Positions 1 through 6,909 of a stretch of DNA of 11,122 nt are shown here, piece after piece. Both the position numbers and the translations under genes were made by a program. The notes under the pieces were generated by a model. It was not told the origin of the DNA. It saw nothing but the letters and a program-made list of their open reading frames with translations, and searched no databases. The DNA comes from Bacillus sp. sid0103 (lineage in GTDB: Bacteria > Bacillota > Bacilli > Bacillales_B > DSM-18226), in the NCBI RefSeq assembly GCF_019219025.1, contig NZ_JAHUWN010000057.1, forward strand, positions 1-11,122, given 5' to 3'. Numbering within the stretch: the stretch's first letter is position 1; every line of letters begins with the position of its first letter.

Positions 1-1
1 C

Positions 2-148
2 TATTATGGGGTTGGAATTACATGTCCGGTTGATGAATCTGACAACATCCTTAATCAAAATGATCTTGCTTTAGGAAGGGCCCTTGGAAAACGTGTGGCC
101 GAAACAACCAAAAAGTTTGTTGGAAATCAGCATTCAGTGGTCAGGTAA
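2..148 (+). CDS. C-terminal end of a flavodoxin-like NAD(P)H-dependent oxidoreductase (partial)
   Basis: Only the last 48 codons are present; the 5' part lies outside the window. The frame is open from base 2 to a TAA at 146-148. The tail contains YYGVGITCPVDESD near the edge and then GRALGKRVAETTKKFVG. The final helix with G-R-x-(L/M)-G-K-R-V-A-E is typical of the C-terminus of flavodoxin-fold NAD(P)H:quinone or FMN reductases, soluble enzymes that pass electrons from NAD(P)H through FMN to small acceptors. This rests on a short helix and one loop, so the exact subfamily is not determined. No strong terminator follows; a small palindrome lies at 155-168. The next gene starts about 230 bases downstream, so the two need not be co-transcribed. 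Confidence 0.55.
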   Translation, partial: YYGVGITCPVDESDNILNQNDLALGRALGKRVAETTKKFVGNQHSVVR

Positions 149-271
149 TTTATAGTTTTTCGAAAAACAAAAATTATGGATTTATAGATAGGAGAAGTAC
201 CCCGTTAGTGTCGCAAACGATGGAAAAGTTGTAAATATAATGGAGAAATTTGGGTGATTATATTAAAGAGC

Positions 272-301
272 TTCAAATTATTAACTTTTAAATGCTATAA
301 G
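272..301 (+). promoter_or_regulatory. Candidate sigma-A promoter upstream of the short-chain dehydrogenase
   Basis: A -35-like TTCAAA (272-277) is followed after 18 bases by TATAAG (296-301), which is preceded by TGC and so resembles an extended -10 element. It lies about 80 bases upstream of the dehydrogenase start. The match to consensus is moderate (four of six and five of six), so this is a suggestion only. Confidence 0.3.
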
Positions 302-381
302 TTATTGATCGATCGCCGTCAAGTTTTGTCACCAAAGCGGAGGATCAGGTCTGAATAATTAAAAAGGGAGAAATGAAAACA

Positions 382-1193
382 ATGAGTAAAGTATGGTTTA
401 TTACAGGAACTTCGTCAGGATTCGGACGACAATTTGTGCAGCAGCTGCTTCAAGCAGGAGACAAAGTGGTCGCTACGCGCGCAAACTTGAATCTATTCAG
501 GATTTTAAAGAACTGGCACCGGATCGTGTTCACCTCGCTGCTTTAGACGTGACAAACAAGGAGCAAATTCAATCCGCCGTTCAAGAAGCCGTTGACGTTT
601 TCGGGAAAATCGATATTGTGGTAAATAATGCCGGATACGGACTGTTCGGAATGATGGAGGAGTATACGGATGAACAAATCCGGAAGCAGTTCGATGTCAA
701 CGTGTTCGGTGTATTAGATGTCATCCGAGCGACACTACCCGTCTTTAAACGTCAAGGATCGGGCCATTACGTTAATTTTTCATCCTTCTTCGGAACTTGG
801 TCCATGCCACCGTACAGCATATACGCTGCATCCAAGTTTGCAGTTGAAGGATTCTCCGAAGCGTTCGCGCAAGAGTTCGCAGGCTTCGGGATCAAGACGA
901 CGATTGTCGAACCTTCTGTGTTCGCAACAGAGTTTTTTGGTGGATCGATGCAGCATACCGAGAAGAAACAAGAATATGCTCCGCTGTATGAAGGATACGA
1001 GAAAGGTATGTCGAACATCAAGACCGGCGACCCGGCAAAAGCAGTGCAACTGATTATTTCCGTTATAAAAAGCGACAATTCGCCGCTTCGTTTGGCAGTT
1101 GGATCTCAAGCTGCATATACAATTCGCGAAGCGTATATCAAACGGCTAGAAGAGGTCAACACATGGTTTGAGCGTTCGGCTGAAGCTGACTAA
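382..1193 (+). pseudogene. Short-chain dehydrogenase/reductase (SDR), frameshifted near base 478
   Basis: Two overlapping frames make one classical SDR. The 5' part starts at ATG 382 (GGGAG at 366-370; ATG 373 is in frame but too close to it) and reads MSKVWFITGTSSGFG. After the bases coding V-V-A-T at 466-477, one G appears missing (acgcgcgcaaa where acggcgcgcaaa is expected) and coding moves to the frame that ends at 1193. Restored, the protein has 270 residues, normal for the family: cofactor loop TGTSSGFG at 8-15, NNAG at 82-85, catalytic Ser about 135, and Tyr148-x-x-x-Lys152. Such enzymes oxidise or reduce alcohols and carbonyls with NAD(P)H; the substrate is unknown. As read, translation from 382 fails soon after residue 32. 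A start within the second frame would lose the cofactor loop, so the product should be inactive unless the deletion is a sequencing error. Its codons look more GC-rich than those of the metallo-hydrolase downstream. Confidence 0.85.
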
Positions 1194-1528
1194 TTGAATA
1201 AAAGGCTGAAACACAAGCGGCGGTCTAAGACTTTCTTTTTAGGGTCATTTACCCGTCGCTGTATTCTAAAAACATTAATTTCGTGAGACAATACCTTATG
1301 TTTCGTCCAATGCCGCGAGATTGGTAATGAATTAATCATTGCAATATTGCTTGATACTTACTTACTAGTAGGTTATGTCGACAAGTGGCAGTAACATTGA
1401 AAGTAGAACACAAACGTTAGCCCGCATATTACATGCTATTGAAAAATACTGCTACTATTTATTGCTAGCGGATTGGTGTTCAGTCATTCATGGGGATTGT
1501 TTAGTAAAAAAATTTAAGGATGGTTAAA
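1194..1528 (+). other. Intergenic stretch with a possible regulated promoter and a doubtful 50-codon frame
   Basis: No confident gene is visible in these 335 bases. A palindrome inside a promoter-like element is listed separately. A 50-codon frame runs from ATG 1375 to a TAA at 1525-1527, beginning MSTSGSNIESRTQTLARI and overlapping the ATG at 1520. It has no good ribosome binding site and I do not recognise it. It may be chance, or the remains of a gene replaced by the metallo-hydrolase. No clear terminator follows the dehydrogenase. Confidence 0.4.
1351..1379 (+). promoter_or_regulatory. Possible promoter with an embedded TetR-type operator palindrome
   Basis: ACTTACTAGTAGGT (1360-1373) is a 14-base palindrome centred on ACTAGT with one mismatched pair. 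It lies between TTGATA (1351-1356) and TATGTC (1374-1379), a 17-base spacing. An operator between -35 and -10 elements is a common arrangement for TetR-family repressors, and a TetR gene lies at 5619-6161. The -10 match is poor (three of six), so the promoter assignment is tentative. It would drive the metallo-hydrolase gene with a leader of about 140 bases. Confidence 0.35.
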
Positions 1529-2368
1529 ATGTCAAACTTACAATTCGCTGAATTATGCGTAAAACGTGCCGGTCTCACAAGAAACCTGCCAAAAGGAAAA
1601 GAAGAACTTCAATGGGTTTCCAATACTGCTATTTTAATTTATGGAGAAAAAGACGCAGTTTTAGTGGATACTTTTACTACAATTGAACAAAACCAAAAAT
1701 TGATTGATTGGATAAAGTCTTTTGATCGTAACTTAAAATACATCTATATCACGCATGGTCACGGAGATCATTTCTTTGGAATCAAACAAATAAAAGAGGC
1801 ATTTCCCAATGTTAAAGTACTAGCAACAAAAGGATCTGTTGAAGTGAGTTATAAACAAGGAAGTCCAAAACATATTGAAAGTTTTTGGGGTAAATTATTC
1901 CCAAATCAAATTCCTCAACCCCAAGTTTTTCCTGATGGAATCGATTCAAATTCTTTTGAACTTGAAGGACATAGGTTAGAAATTATTGAAGCTGGATTTA
2001 CGGATACAGCAAATACAACGTCATTATGGATTCCAGATATTGAATTACTAGTGGCAGGTGATGTTGTCTACAACGGGATCCATCAGCATCTGGCTGAAAC
2101 AACAGAGAGTTCTCGACTTGAATGGATCCAAGCGATCGATCGCTTGAAAGAACTAAATCCCAAATTTGTTATTGCGGGTCATAAAGTCCCTGAAAATGAT
2201 AATAACCCAAAAATTTTGGATGAAACTAAACAATATCTGTTAGACTTTATTCGTTTGGATAAAGAAACAGTCACCGTTTTAGATTTATACAATGCAATGC
2301 TTAATCTTTATCCAAATCGAGTAAACCCTGGAGCGATTTGGGGATCAGCAAATGCTGTCAAAGCTTAA
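1529..2368 (+). CDS. Metallo-beta-lactamase-fold hydrolase with an altered metal site
   Basis: A 279-residue cytoplasmic protein of the MBL-fold superfamily (glyoxalase II-like hydrolases and relatives). The start at 1529 is preferred over in-frame ATG 1520 because AAGGATGG at 1516-1523 is then a ribosome binding site with sensible spacing; it abuts 1520. The metal-binding motif THGHGDH is at 75-81. Later ligands are Asp178 in AGDVV and His218 in AGHKVP. The loop that normally supplies the third histidine, G-H-(S/T)-D-T in related proteins as I recall them, reads EAGFTDT here, with Phe157 in the histidine position. The rest of the local pattern (DT..TTSLWIPDIELLVAGDVVYN) is kept. The protein may have altered metal occupancy or reduced activity. 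No signal peptide is apparent. Its codons look AT-rich compared with the SDR before it and the SnoaL-like gene after it, suggesting a separate origin. The substrate cannot be told from sequence. Confidence 0.85.
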   Translation: MSNLQFAELCVKRAGLTRNLPKGKEELQWVSNTAILIYGEKDAVLVDTFTTIEQNQKLIDWIKSFDRNLKYIYITHGHGDHFFGIKQIKEAFPNVKVLATKGSVEVSYKQGSPKHIESFWGKLFPNQIPQPQVFPDGIDSNSFELEGHRLEIIEAGFTDTANTTSLWIPDIELLVAGDVVYNGIHQHLAETTESSRLEWIQAIDRLKELNPKFVIAGHKVPENDNNPKILDETKQYLLDFIRLDKETVTVLDLYNAMLNLYPNRVNPGAIWGSANAVKA

Positions 2369-2499
2369 TTAAAAGGGATCTTCGTTAGTATTAAAATGCA
2401 CATTAGTTCTACAATGGCGGTCAATAAATGATGAAAAACAGCCTTAATTTTAAATAAAGCTTACAATGCTCTTCAAACTATTAAATAGGAGTGATTGAG

Positions 2500-2910
2500 A
2501 TGGATAAAACAACAAAGAGCGACTGGGAAACCGCATTCGCGAATAAGTCTCAAGCCGCATTTGCCGAGGCCTTCGCAGAAGATGTAATGTTCGAAGCCAC
2601 AGTATTGAACGCCACTATCACAGGTAGGGAAAACGTTCAGAAGGTGTTGGGAGAAGCCAGCAAAATCTATGAAAGCTTGACGTTTACGAGAAACACGACT
2701 GCCGGTCTTCTGGAGTATAAAGAATGGGAAGCACAGACATTTGACGGCGTACATCTCAAAGGTGTCACTGTGCTTACGCGGAACGAAAATAAAGCAATCG
2801 CGCATATTGCGATACATCACCGCCCTCTGGGAGGCGCATTGAAATTTTCCGCAGTGTTAAGAGATCGCCTTTCCGGCGAAATTGACTCATCTTACTTTTA
2901 TTCCGAGTAA
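2500..2910 (+). CDS. SnoaL/NTF2-like small protein
   Basis: A 136-residue protein that reads as a nuclear-transport-factor-2/SnoaL-like cone fold: an N-terminal helix with W-x-x-A-F-x-x-K-x-x-A-A-F-A-E-A-F-A-E-D-V, then strand-rich segments (MFEATVLN, ITGRENVQKVL) and late strands (GVTVLTRNENKAIAHIAIHHRP). The family includes polyketide cyclases, isomerases, hydrolases and non-catalytic ligand binders, so no reaction can be assigned. The start is ATG 2500, with AGGAG at 2487-2491 and an 8-base spacer; the in-frame GTG at 2491 would overlap that site. The next gene, an alpha/beta hydrolase, begins 107 bases on, and the two share moderate-GC codon use, so they may have been acquired together. 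Confidence 0.7.
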   Translation: MDKTTKSDWETAFANKSQAAFAEAFAEDVMFEATVLNATITGRENVQKVLGEASKIYESLTFTRNTTAGLLEYKEWEAQTFDGVHLKGVTVLTRNENKAIAHIAIHHRPLGGALKFSAVLRDRLSGEIDSSYFYSE

Positions 2911-2966
2911 GGAGAATAAGGAAAGTAAAGTTCGAAGTCGTTATTTATTTTTGACAGGAGATGACT

Positions 2967-2983
2967 GTGGACAAGCAGTCCAC
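2967..2983. repeat. Short inverted repeat upstream of the alpha/beta hydrolase
   Basis: GTGGAC (2967-2972) and GTCCAC (2978-2983) form a perfect 6-base inverted repeat around AAGCA, 34 bases before the hydrolase start. A consensus TTGACA (2951-2956) lies just upstream, but no acceptable -10 was found at normal spacing. It could be an operator half-site pair or an mRNA hairpin. Confidence 0.3.
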
Positions 2984-3017
2984 TCTTCCATTTAATCATA
3001 GAAGGAGTGAACATTTT

Positions 3018-3932
3018 ATGAATAAACAATCGGGTTTTACGAGAAATAATGTGGAAATAAATGCTGAAGGAACCATGCTCAGAGGATGGATTTATTTGCC
3101 GCAACGCGAAGATAATAAGCCGATACCGGCCATTGTGATGGCGCATGGATATGCGGGACTGAAGGAGATGTTTTTGAAGCCTTACGCTGAGAAGTTCGCC
3201 GCCAACGGATTTGCAGTATTATTGTTCGATCATCGGAATTTTGGAGACAGCGATGGAACCCCAAGGCACGAAATCGATCCTTGGCAGCAAGTGGAGGACT
3301 ACCGGCATGTCATAACATACGCCAGCTCGCTACCGGAAGTCGACAGCTATGAAATCGGAGTATGGGGCACAAGCTACAGCGGCGGACATGTCTTGGTTGT
3401 CGGCGCAACCGATAAACGAGTAAAGTGCGTCGTATCCCAAGTTCCGACGATAAGCGGCTCGAAAATTGCGCTAAGAAGAGTGAACGGAGACGCGCTTACG
3501 GAGCTGCTGGACTCGTTCGCCGATGATAGATTAAACCGGCAGCGCGGCGGAGACCCCGTTTATTATTCGGTCGTTCCCGGCGGTGAATATGAAAATAGCG
3601 TCTATAAATCGAAGGATGCAATTGAATTCTATACGAAAGGCTCAGAGAAATTCATTAACAAAGTTACGCTGCGTTCGATTGAATTATCAAGAGGTTATGA
3701 GCCGGGAGCTTTTATTGCCAATATTAGTCCTACGCCGCTGTTAATGTTGGTTGCAAAAAACGATTTTATAACTCCTACCGATCTGGCACTTGCTGCATAC
3801 GAGCAAGCATTGGAGCCCAAAAAACTGGTGCTGATACCGGGAGGACATTTTGACCCGTACTCGCAATATTTCGATCAATCGAGCAGCGCAGCCGTGGAAT
3901 GGTTCAAGACACATTTGCTCGATTGGGAGTAA
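3018..3932 (+). CDS. Alpha/beta hydrolase (dienelactone hydrolase / S15-peptidase-like)
   Basis: A 304-residue alpha/beta-hydrolase. The catalytic pieces are all visible: oxyanion region MAHGYAG at 41-47, nucleophile elbow WGTSYSGG with Ser119, acid Asp249 in AKNDFITP, and His277 in PGGHFDPY. The WGTSYSGG elbow and the N-terminal strand pattern (L-R-G-W-I-Y-L-P) are typical of the group annotated as dienelactone-hydrolase or CocE/X-Pro-peptidase-like hydrolases, which cleave esters, amides or lactones. The substrate is unknown. I chose ATG 3018 because AAGGAG at 3002-3007 precedes it by 10 bases; the upstream in-frame ATG 2961 abuts its GGAG and would add 19 residues without family character. 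No signal peptide is seen, so it is probably cytoplasmic. Codon use is more GC-rich than in most of the window. It could share a transcript with the SnoaL-like gene upstream. Confidence 0.85.
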   Translation: MNKQSGFTRNNVEINAEGTMLRGWIYLPQREDNKPIPAIVMAHGYAGLKEMFLKPYAEKFAANGFAVLLFDHRNFGDSDGTPRHEIDPWQQVEDYRHVITYASSLPEVDSYEIGVWGTSYSGGHVLVVGATDKRVKCVVSQVPTISGSKIALRRVNGDALTELLDSFADDRLNRQRGGDPVYYSVVPGGEYENSVYKSKDAIEFYTKGSEKFINKVTLRSIELSRGYEPGAFIANISPTPLLMLVAKNDFITPTDLALAAYEQALEPKKLVLIPGGHFDPYSQYFDQSSSAAVEWFKTHLLDWE

Positions 3933-4076
3933 TTTTCAATGAAATTATTTTTTCCATTTCATCGCGCTAATTCGCTCGTACAGATTTAATCGTTATTATT
4001 CTAAGGTTACATCACAATAATCACCGTCATGGGTTTTATTATAAAAATAAGATTTTATAAAAAGGGGAGAGACAAC

Positions 4077-4499
4077 ATGTATGAAAGATTTTTGGTTCCA
4101 GTTGACGGTTCCGAACACTCCAAACATGCATTGAAATCGGCTAAATGGTTGGCGCAAAACATGGGGATAAATGCCCGTATAACGCTGCTTCATATCATTC
4201 CTAGCAACAATATCAATACAGTTGCTTACGGAGTGGATATTGAACAATTGCAAGTAGAGGAAGTTAGGAGGATTTTAGAGGAATCCGCACAAGTCCTTTC
4301 AGGGTCATCTATACAATATGATAGCGAATACCATATTGGAGATCCTGCAGAGACGATATGCAAGAAGGCAAAAGAGGGAGATTACGACCTGATCGTAATG
4401 GGCAGCAGGGGACTTAGCCTCTTTTCAGAACTGCTCGTGGGAAGTGTAAGCCATAAAGTGGTCCAGCATGCGCATTGTGGTGTAATGATTGTAAAGTAA
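4077..4499 (+). CDS. Universal stress protein (UspA family), ATP-binding type
   Basis: A single-domain Usp of 140 residues, the usual family length. It opens with MYERFLVPVDGSEHSKHAL, the first strand with its D-G-S turn, and closes with VMGSRG (108-112) and VGSVSHKV. The pattern G109-x-x-G112, nine residues, G122-S123 matches the G2xG9xG(S/T) ATP-binding signature of MJ0577-type Usps. Usps act in the cytoplasm, typically as dimers, and help cells survive starvation, oxidants or other stress; their molecular activity is generally unclear. The start has an excellent ribosome binding site, AAGGGGAG at 4062-4069, 7 bases before the ATG. The in-frame ATG 4029 was rejected because it lacks such a site and would add residues outside the domain. 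It appears to be a single-gene unit; a remnant of another gene follows 11 bases after its stop. Confidence 0.92.
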   Translation: MYERFLVPVDGSEHSKHALKSAKWLAQNMGINARITLLHIIPSNNINTVAYGVDIEQLQVEEVRRILEESAQVLSGSSIQYDSEYHIGDPAETICKKAKEGDYDLIVMGSRGLSLFSELLVGSVSHKVVQHAHCGVMIVK

Positions 4500-4510
4500 A
4501 TATAAGGTGA

Positions 4511-4606
4511 TCGTTACCTCAAGTACTAAGAGAAAAAGTACAAGAAGTAAGCCAGCTCGTATTTACCATCATGGTACAAATTCTATCGGAAGATGATTTC
4601 AAGTGA
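4511..4606 (+). pseudogene. Fragment of a TetR-family regulator (C-terminal domain piece)
   Basis: In one frame, bounded by a TGA at 4508-4510 and ending at TGA 4604-4606, the bases read SLPQVLREKVQEVSQL and continue to LSEDDFK. This aligns without gaps to SLPEKVRQKVREISQL inside the complete TetR protein encoded at 5619-6161. Similar bases are also shared (for example AAAAAGTAC in both). It lacks the DNA-binding domain, start codon and most of the ligand domain. It is therefore a relic of a related but not identical TetR gene, left between the stress protein and the aldo/keto reductase. Confidence 0.7.
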
Positions 4607-4676
4607 AATGTACTAATTGTTAAAAGACTAGTTCGTATCCGTAAAGAAAAATAATACTAAAGGAGTTGAAGGGTAA

Positions 4677-5609
4677 ATGGCAGAGCACGTTCGAATCGGG
4701 AAAACAGATTTATATGTCAATCCAATTGGTTTAGGAACAAACGCAGTAGGCGGTCACAATCTTTTTCCTAACCTTGATGAAGAAACTGGAAGGGAATTAG
4801 TTCGCGCAGGGCTGGCACACGGGATAAATTTATTGGATACAGCTTTTATCTATGGTCCCAAACGTTCCGAGGAGATCATTGGTGAAGTCGTAAAAGAAAA
4901 CGGTAATCGCTCAGAAATTGTGATTGCGACGAAAGCAGCCCATAAATTTGTCGGTAATGAAGTTGTGATTGATAATTCTCCTGCTTTTTTAAAACAATCT
5001 GTCGAAGAGAGCTTAAAACGTCTTCAAACGGATTACATTGATTTATTTTATATTCATTTCCCTGATCAGGATACGCCAAAGGATGAAGCCGTCGGAGCCC
5101 TAAAACAATTGAAGGATGAGGGAAAAATCAGAGCGATCGGTGTCTCTAATTTTTCGATTGAGCAATTGAAAGAAGCCAATAAAGATGGTTATGTGGATGT
5201 CTTTCAAGGGGAGTATAATCTGCTAAGCCGCGGGGCCGAGAAAGAGTTGTTCCCTTATGTTGCTGAGCATACCATTTCCTTTATACCGTACTTCCCGCTT
5301 GCTTCAGGATTATTAACGGGCAAATATAACAAAAATACCGATTTAAGTGAAAAAATGAGAAAACGCCCACAATTCCGAGAGGGCGTTTATGAGGAGAACC
5401 TGGAAAAAATCGAGAAAGTTCGTAAAATTGCCAGTGAAAAAGGGACTGAAGTTGCCCATGTCGTTCTTGCCTGGTATTTAACCCGTGAAGCCATTGACGT
5501 AATCATTCCGGGAGCAAAAAGGGCAGAACAAGTCTTGCAAAATCTGAAAACACTGGAAGTCCATTTAACGATTGAAGAAATTCAAGAAATTGACAGGATT
5601 TTTTCCTAA
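4677..5609 (+). CDS. iolS: Aldo/keto reductase, IolS-like (AKR11 family)
   Basis: A 310-residue aldo/keto reductase, the same length as Bacillus subtilis IolS and, from memory, very close to it: [15 protein letters not shown] near the N-terminus, [30 protein letters not shown] and SFIPYFPL. The catalytic tetrad is visible as Asp54, Tyr59 (LLDTAFIYG), Lys86 (ATKAAHK) and His127 (YIHFPD). The C-terminal [10 protein letters not shown] segment is the NADPH-binding region. Such enzymes reduce aldehydes or ketones in the cytoplasm. Despite the name, IolS has no settled role in inositol breakdown, and no other iol gene is here. AAAGGAG at 4659-4665 precedes the ATG by 11 bases, with a second weak site (GAAGGG) closer. 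A TetR gene follows after 9 bases and is probably co-transcribed, which suggests the reductase is induced by a small molecule sensed by that regulator. Confidence 0.88.
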   Translation: MAEHVRIGKTDLYVNPIGLGTNAVGGHNLFPNLDEETGRELVRAGLAHGINLLDTAFIYGPKRSEEIIGEVVKENGNRSEIVIATKAAHKFVGNEVVIDNSPAFLKQSVEESLKRLQTDYIDLFYIHFPDQDTPKDEAVGALKQLKDEGKIRAIGVSNFSIEQLKEANKDGYVDVFQGEYNLLSRGAEKELFPYVAEHTISFIPYFPLASGLLTGKYNKNTDLSEKMRKRPQFREGVYEENLEKIEKVRKIASEKGTEVAHVVLAWYLTREAIDVIIPGAKRAEQVLQNLKTLEVHLTIEEIQEIDRIFS

Positions 5610-5618
5610 AAATAAAAT

Positions 5619-6161
5619 ATGGTGGGAAACAGGAAAACACAAATTATCGATCTGGCACTGAAACTAATTCGTGAAAAAGGTTATGTAGCCATTAGCTATG
5701 ATGATTTATCCAAAATATTGGGTGTGACGAAAGCAAGCATCCATTATCATTTTGAAAAAAAGGAGGATTTGGGAGTTGCTGTTACCGAACATTTGCTTCA
5801 AAATTTGCAGGACTTTTCCTCGTTCATTACAAATTCTAACCTGACTGTTGAAGAAAAAATCAAGAGTTTTTATGAGAGACAAATTGTTTTATGTGACGGT
5901 GGGATATGCCCCGTATCATCTCTTCAGTCTGATTATGAATCCCTTCCTGAAAAGGTAAGGCAAAAAGTACGAGAAATCAGTCAGTTAGAAATAACGATTA
6001 TTAAAAATATTCTTAAGGTAACACTGGAAAATAGGGGAGCCGAAGAAATTGAATCATTAGCTTTTGCCATCGTGTCTTGTATGAAAGGAGCAATACAATA
6101 CGAACGGGTACTGGAAAAGCAGATATTGCCGCAAGCAATGAATGAAATATTCGCCTTTTAA
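5619..6161 (+). CDS. TetR/AcrR-family transcriptional regulator
   Basis: A 180-residue TetR-family repressor. The N-terminal helix-turn-helix spans about residues 8-50: IIDLALKLIREKGY, then SYDDLSKILGVTKASIHYHF, the recognition helix and the conserved Y-H-F-x-x-K-x-x-L. The rest is an all-helical ligand-binding and dimerisation domain with a cysteine-bearing segment GGICPVSSLQSDYE. The gene begins 9 bases after the aldo/keto reductase stop, and I see no Shine-Dalgarno sequence before ATG 5619 (the bases are AT-rich), so it probably relies on translational coupling. It most likely represses its own operon and perhaps neighbouring detoxification genes. The inducer is unknown. A fragment of a related TetR lies on the other side of the reductase (4511-4606). 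The stop codon is inside the stem of a terminator. Confidence 0.88.
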   Translation: MVGNRKTQIIDLALKLIREKGYVAISYDDLSKILGVTKASIHYHFEKKEDLGVAVTEHLLQNLQDFSSFITNSNLTVEEKIKSFYERQIVLCDGGICPVSSLQSDYESLPEKVRQKVREISQLEITIIKNILKVTLENRGAEEIESLAFAIVSCMKGAIQYERVLEKQILPQAMNEIFAF

Positions 6162-6180
6162 AAAGTTAAAAGGCGGTTTT
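6152..6180 (+). terminator. Intrinsic terminator of the reductase-TetR unit
   Basis: CGCCTTTTAA (6152-6161) pairs perfectly with TTAAAAGGCG (6166-6175) across an AAAG loop, followed by G and four T. The stem contains the TetR stop codon. The T-run is short, but the 10-pair stem and its place at the end of the operon fit a rho-independent terminator. Confidence 0.7.
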
Positions 6181-6182
6181 AA

Positions 6183-6792
6183 GTGAGTTATACTTACCTA
6201 CTAATGGGTAATAAAGAAATGTTTATCGATATTTCAGATTCTGCGATGAGGCTTGCTTATCCGACGACGCTTGATGATGATTTTTACTCATTTCTAGCAT
6301 CAAAGGCGAATATTTATTCCTCCAATACCGGAACCATGATTGCGGGTCCTATTGATGCAACTGTTCAAGCTAATGGAAATTGGATGATGGGAGATTTGTC
6401 TAGGCTGCAGCTTACTGTGAAGGGTGATTTCTACATTGGTTATATCCAAACGACTGATTTTCCTTTCATGCCGGCAATCAGCTTAGATACAGATTCACAA
6501 TTTTTTGGTCATTCCTATTTGCTTGACAGAGGATTTTGGTCTAAAGGAACCTATGAAACAGGTAACATTATGATTCGCGCGGTAATGGATTATGAAGCTG
6601 ACAGCCCGAAGATAACATCACCGCTTAATGGCAAGTATACGAACTACGCTATTGTGAAAATCGATCTGGAAAGTTCCATCAAATTTACGTAATGCACGCG
6701 GGGCGAGGATAGAGGTAAGTGTAAAAGACTTGTACGGCAATGTTACAAAGCAACAAACAAAATGTAAGTTATTTATCAATACGAATAAATAA
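6183..6792 (+). pseudogene. Remnant of the C-terminal part of a secreted S8 (subtilisin-like) protease or similar surface protein
   Basis: One frame runs from 6183 (GTG) to a TAA at 6690-6692, 169 residues. It resembles the beta-rich module found after the catalytic domain of bacillopeptidase-F-like serine proteases: VQANGNWMMGDLS, VKGDFYIGYIQTTDFPFMP, GNIMIRAVMDYE, then SPLNGKYTN, the opening of an Ig-like repeat. After the stop a second frame (6688-6792) continues with ARGARIEVSVKDLYGNVT, the usual end of such an Ig-like repeat, so one frameshift lies near 6680-6690. No catalytic domain, signal peptide or real start is present: the 5' boundary is the TetR terminator, and the only ribosome-binding-like bases (AAGGCGG) sit inside its stem. 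It is best read as a decaying 3' fragment. An independent secreted or cytoplasmic protein is less likely. The family assignment is from memory of the motif pattern. Confidence 0.55.
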
Positions 6793-6800
6793 AAGTATGA

Positions 6801-6831
6801 AGGGGAAAGGGAGATATTCTTCCTTTCCTTT
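6801..6831 (+). terminator. Purine/pyrimidine hairpin, possible terminator
   Basis: The purine run 6801-6812 can pair with the pyrimidine run 6820-6831 over 12 positions (three G-U pairs) around a 7-base loop. It follows the protease remnant and precedes the cardiolipin synthase. No separate U-tract follows, so its efficiency is doubtful. Confidence 0.45.
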
Positions 6832-6909
6832 AATGTTGACAAATTTCTTCTTTTTGGATTCATTTCACAAATAAAAATATTAAGCAGCACCAATTGGGAG
6901 GAATTTGTG

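Noticed and set aside
155..168. Palindrome GTTTTTCGAAAAAC after the first gene
   Set aside because: The usable stem is only about five A-T/G-C pairs with no T-run, too weak to call a terminator.
767..1109. Two minus-strand and one plus-strand open frames of about 100 codons overlapping the SDR
   Set aside because: They lie wholly inside the catalytic half of a clearly recognised SDR, have no ribosome binding sites and show no family character.
2951..2996. TTGACA upstream of the alpha/beta hydrolase as a promoter
   Set aside because: No -10-like element is found at a normal spacing, and the nearest TA-rich block is over 30 bases away.
3939..3962. ATGAAAT...ATTTCAT inverted repeat after the alpha/beta hydrolase
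   Set aside because: A seven-pair AT-rich stem with a 10-base loop and no following T-run on the plus strand; not convincing as a terminator.
4506..4518. Short palindrome GGTGATCGTTACC as an operator
   Set aside because: It depends on G-T mismatches and overlaps the start of the TetR fragment; chance is more likely.
6836..6865. Consensus TTGACA upstream of the cardiolipin synthase as a promoter
   Set aside because: The -35 is perfect, but no sequence at 16-19 bases spacing matches a -10 better than three of six.
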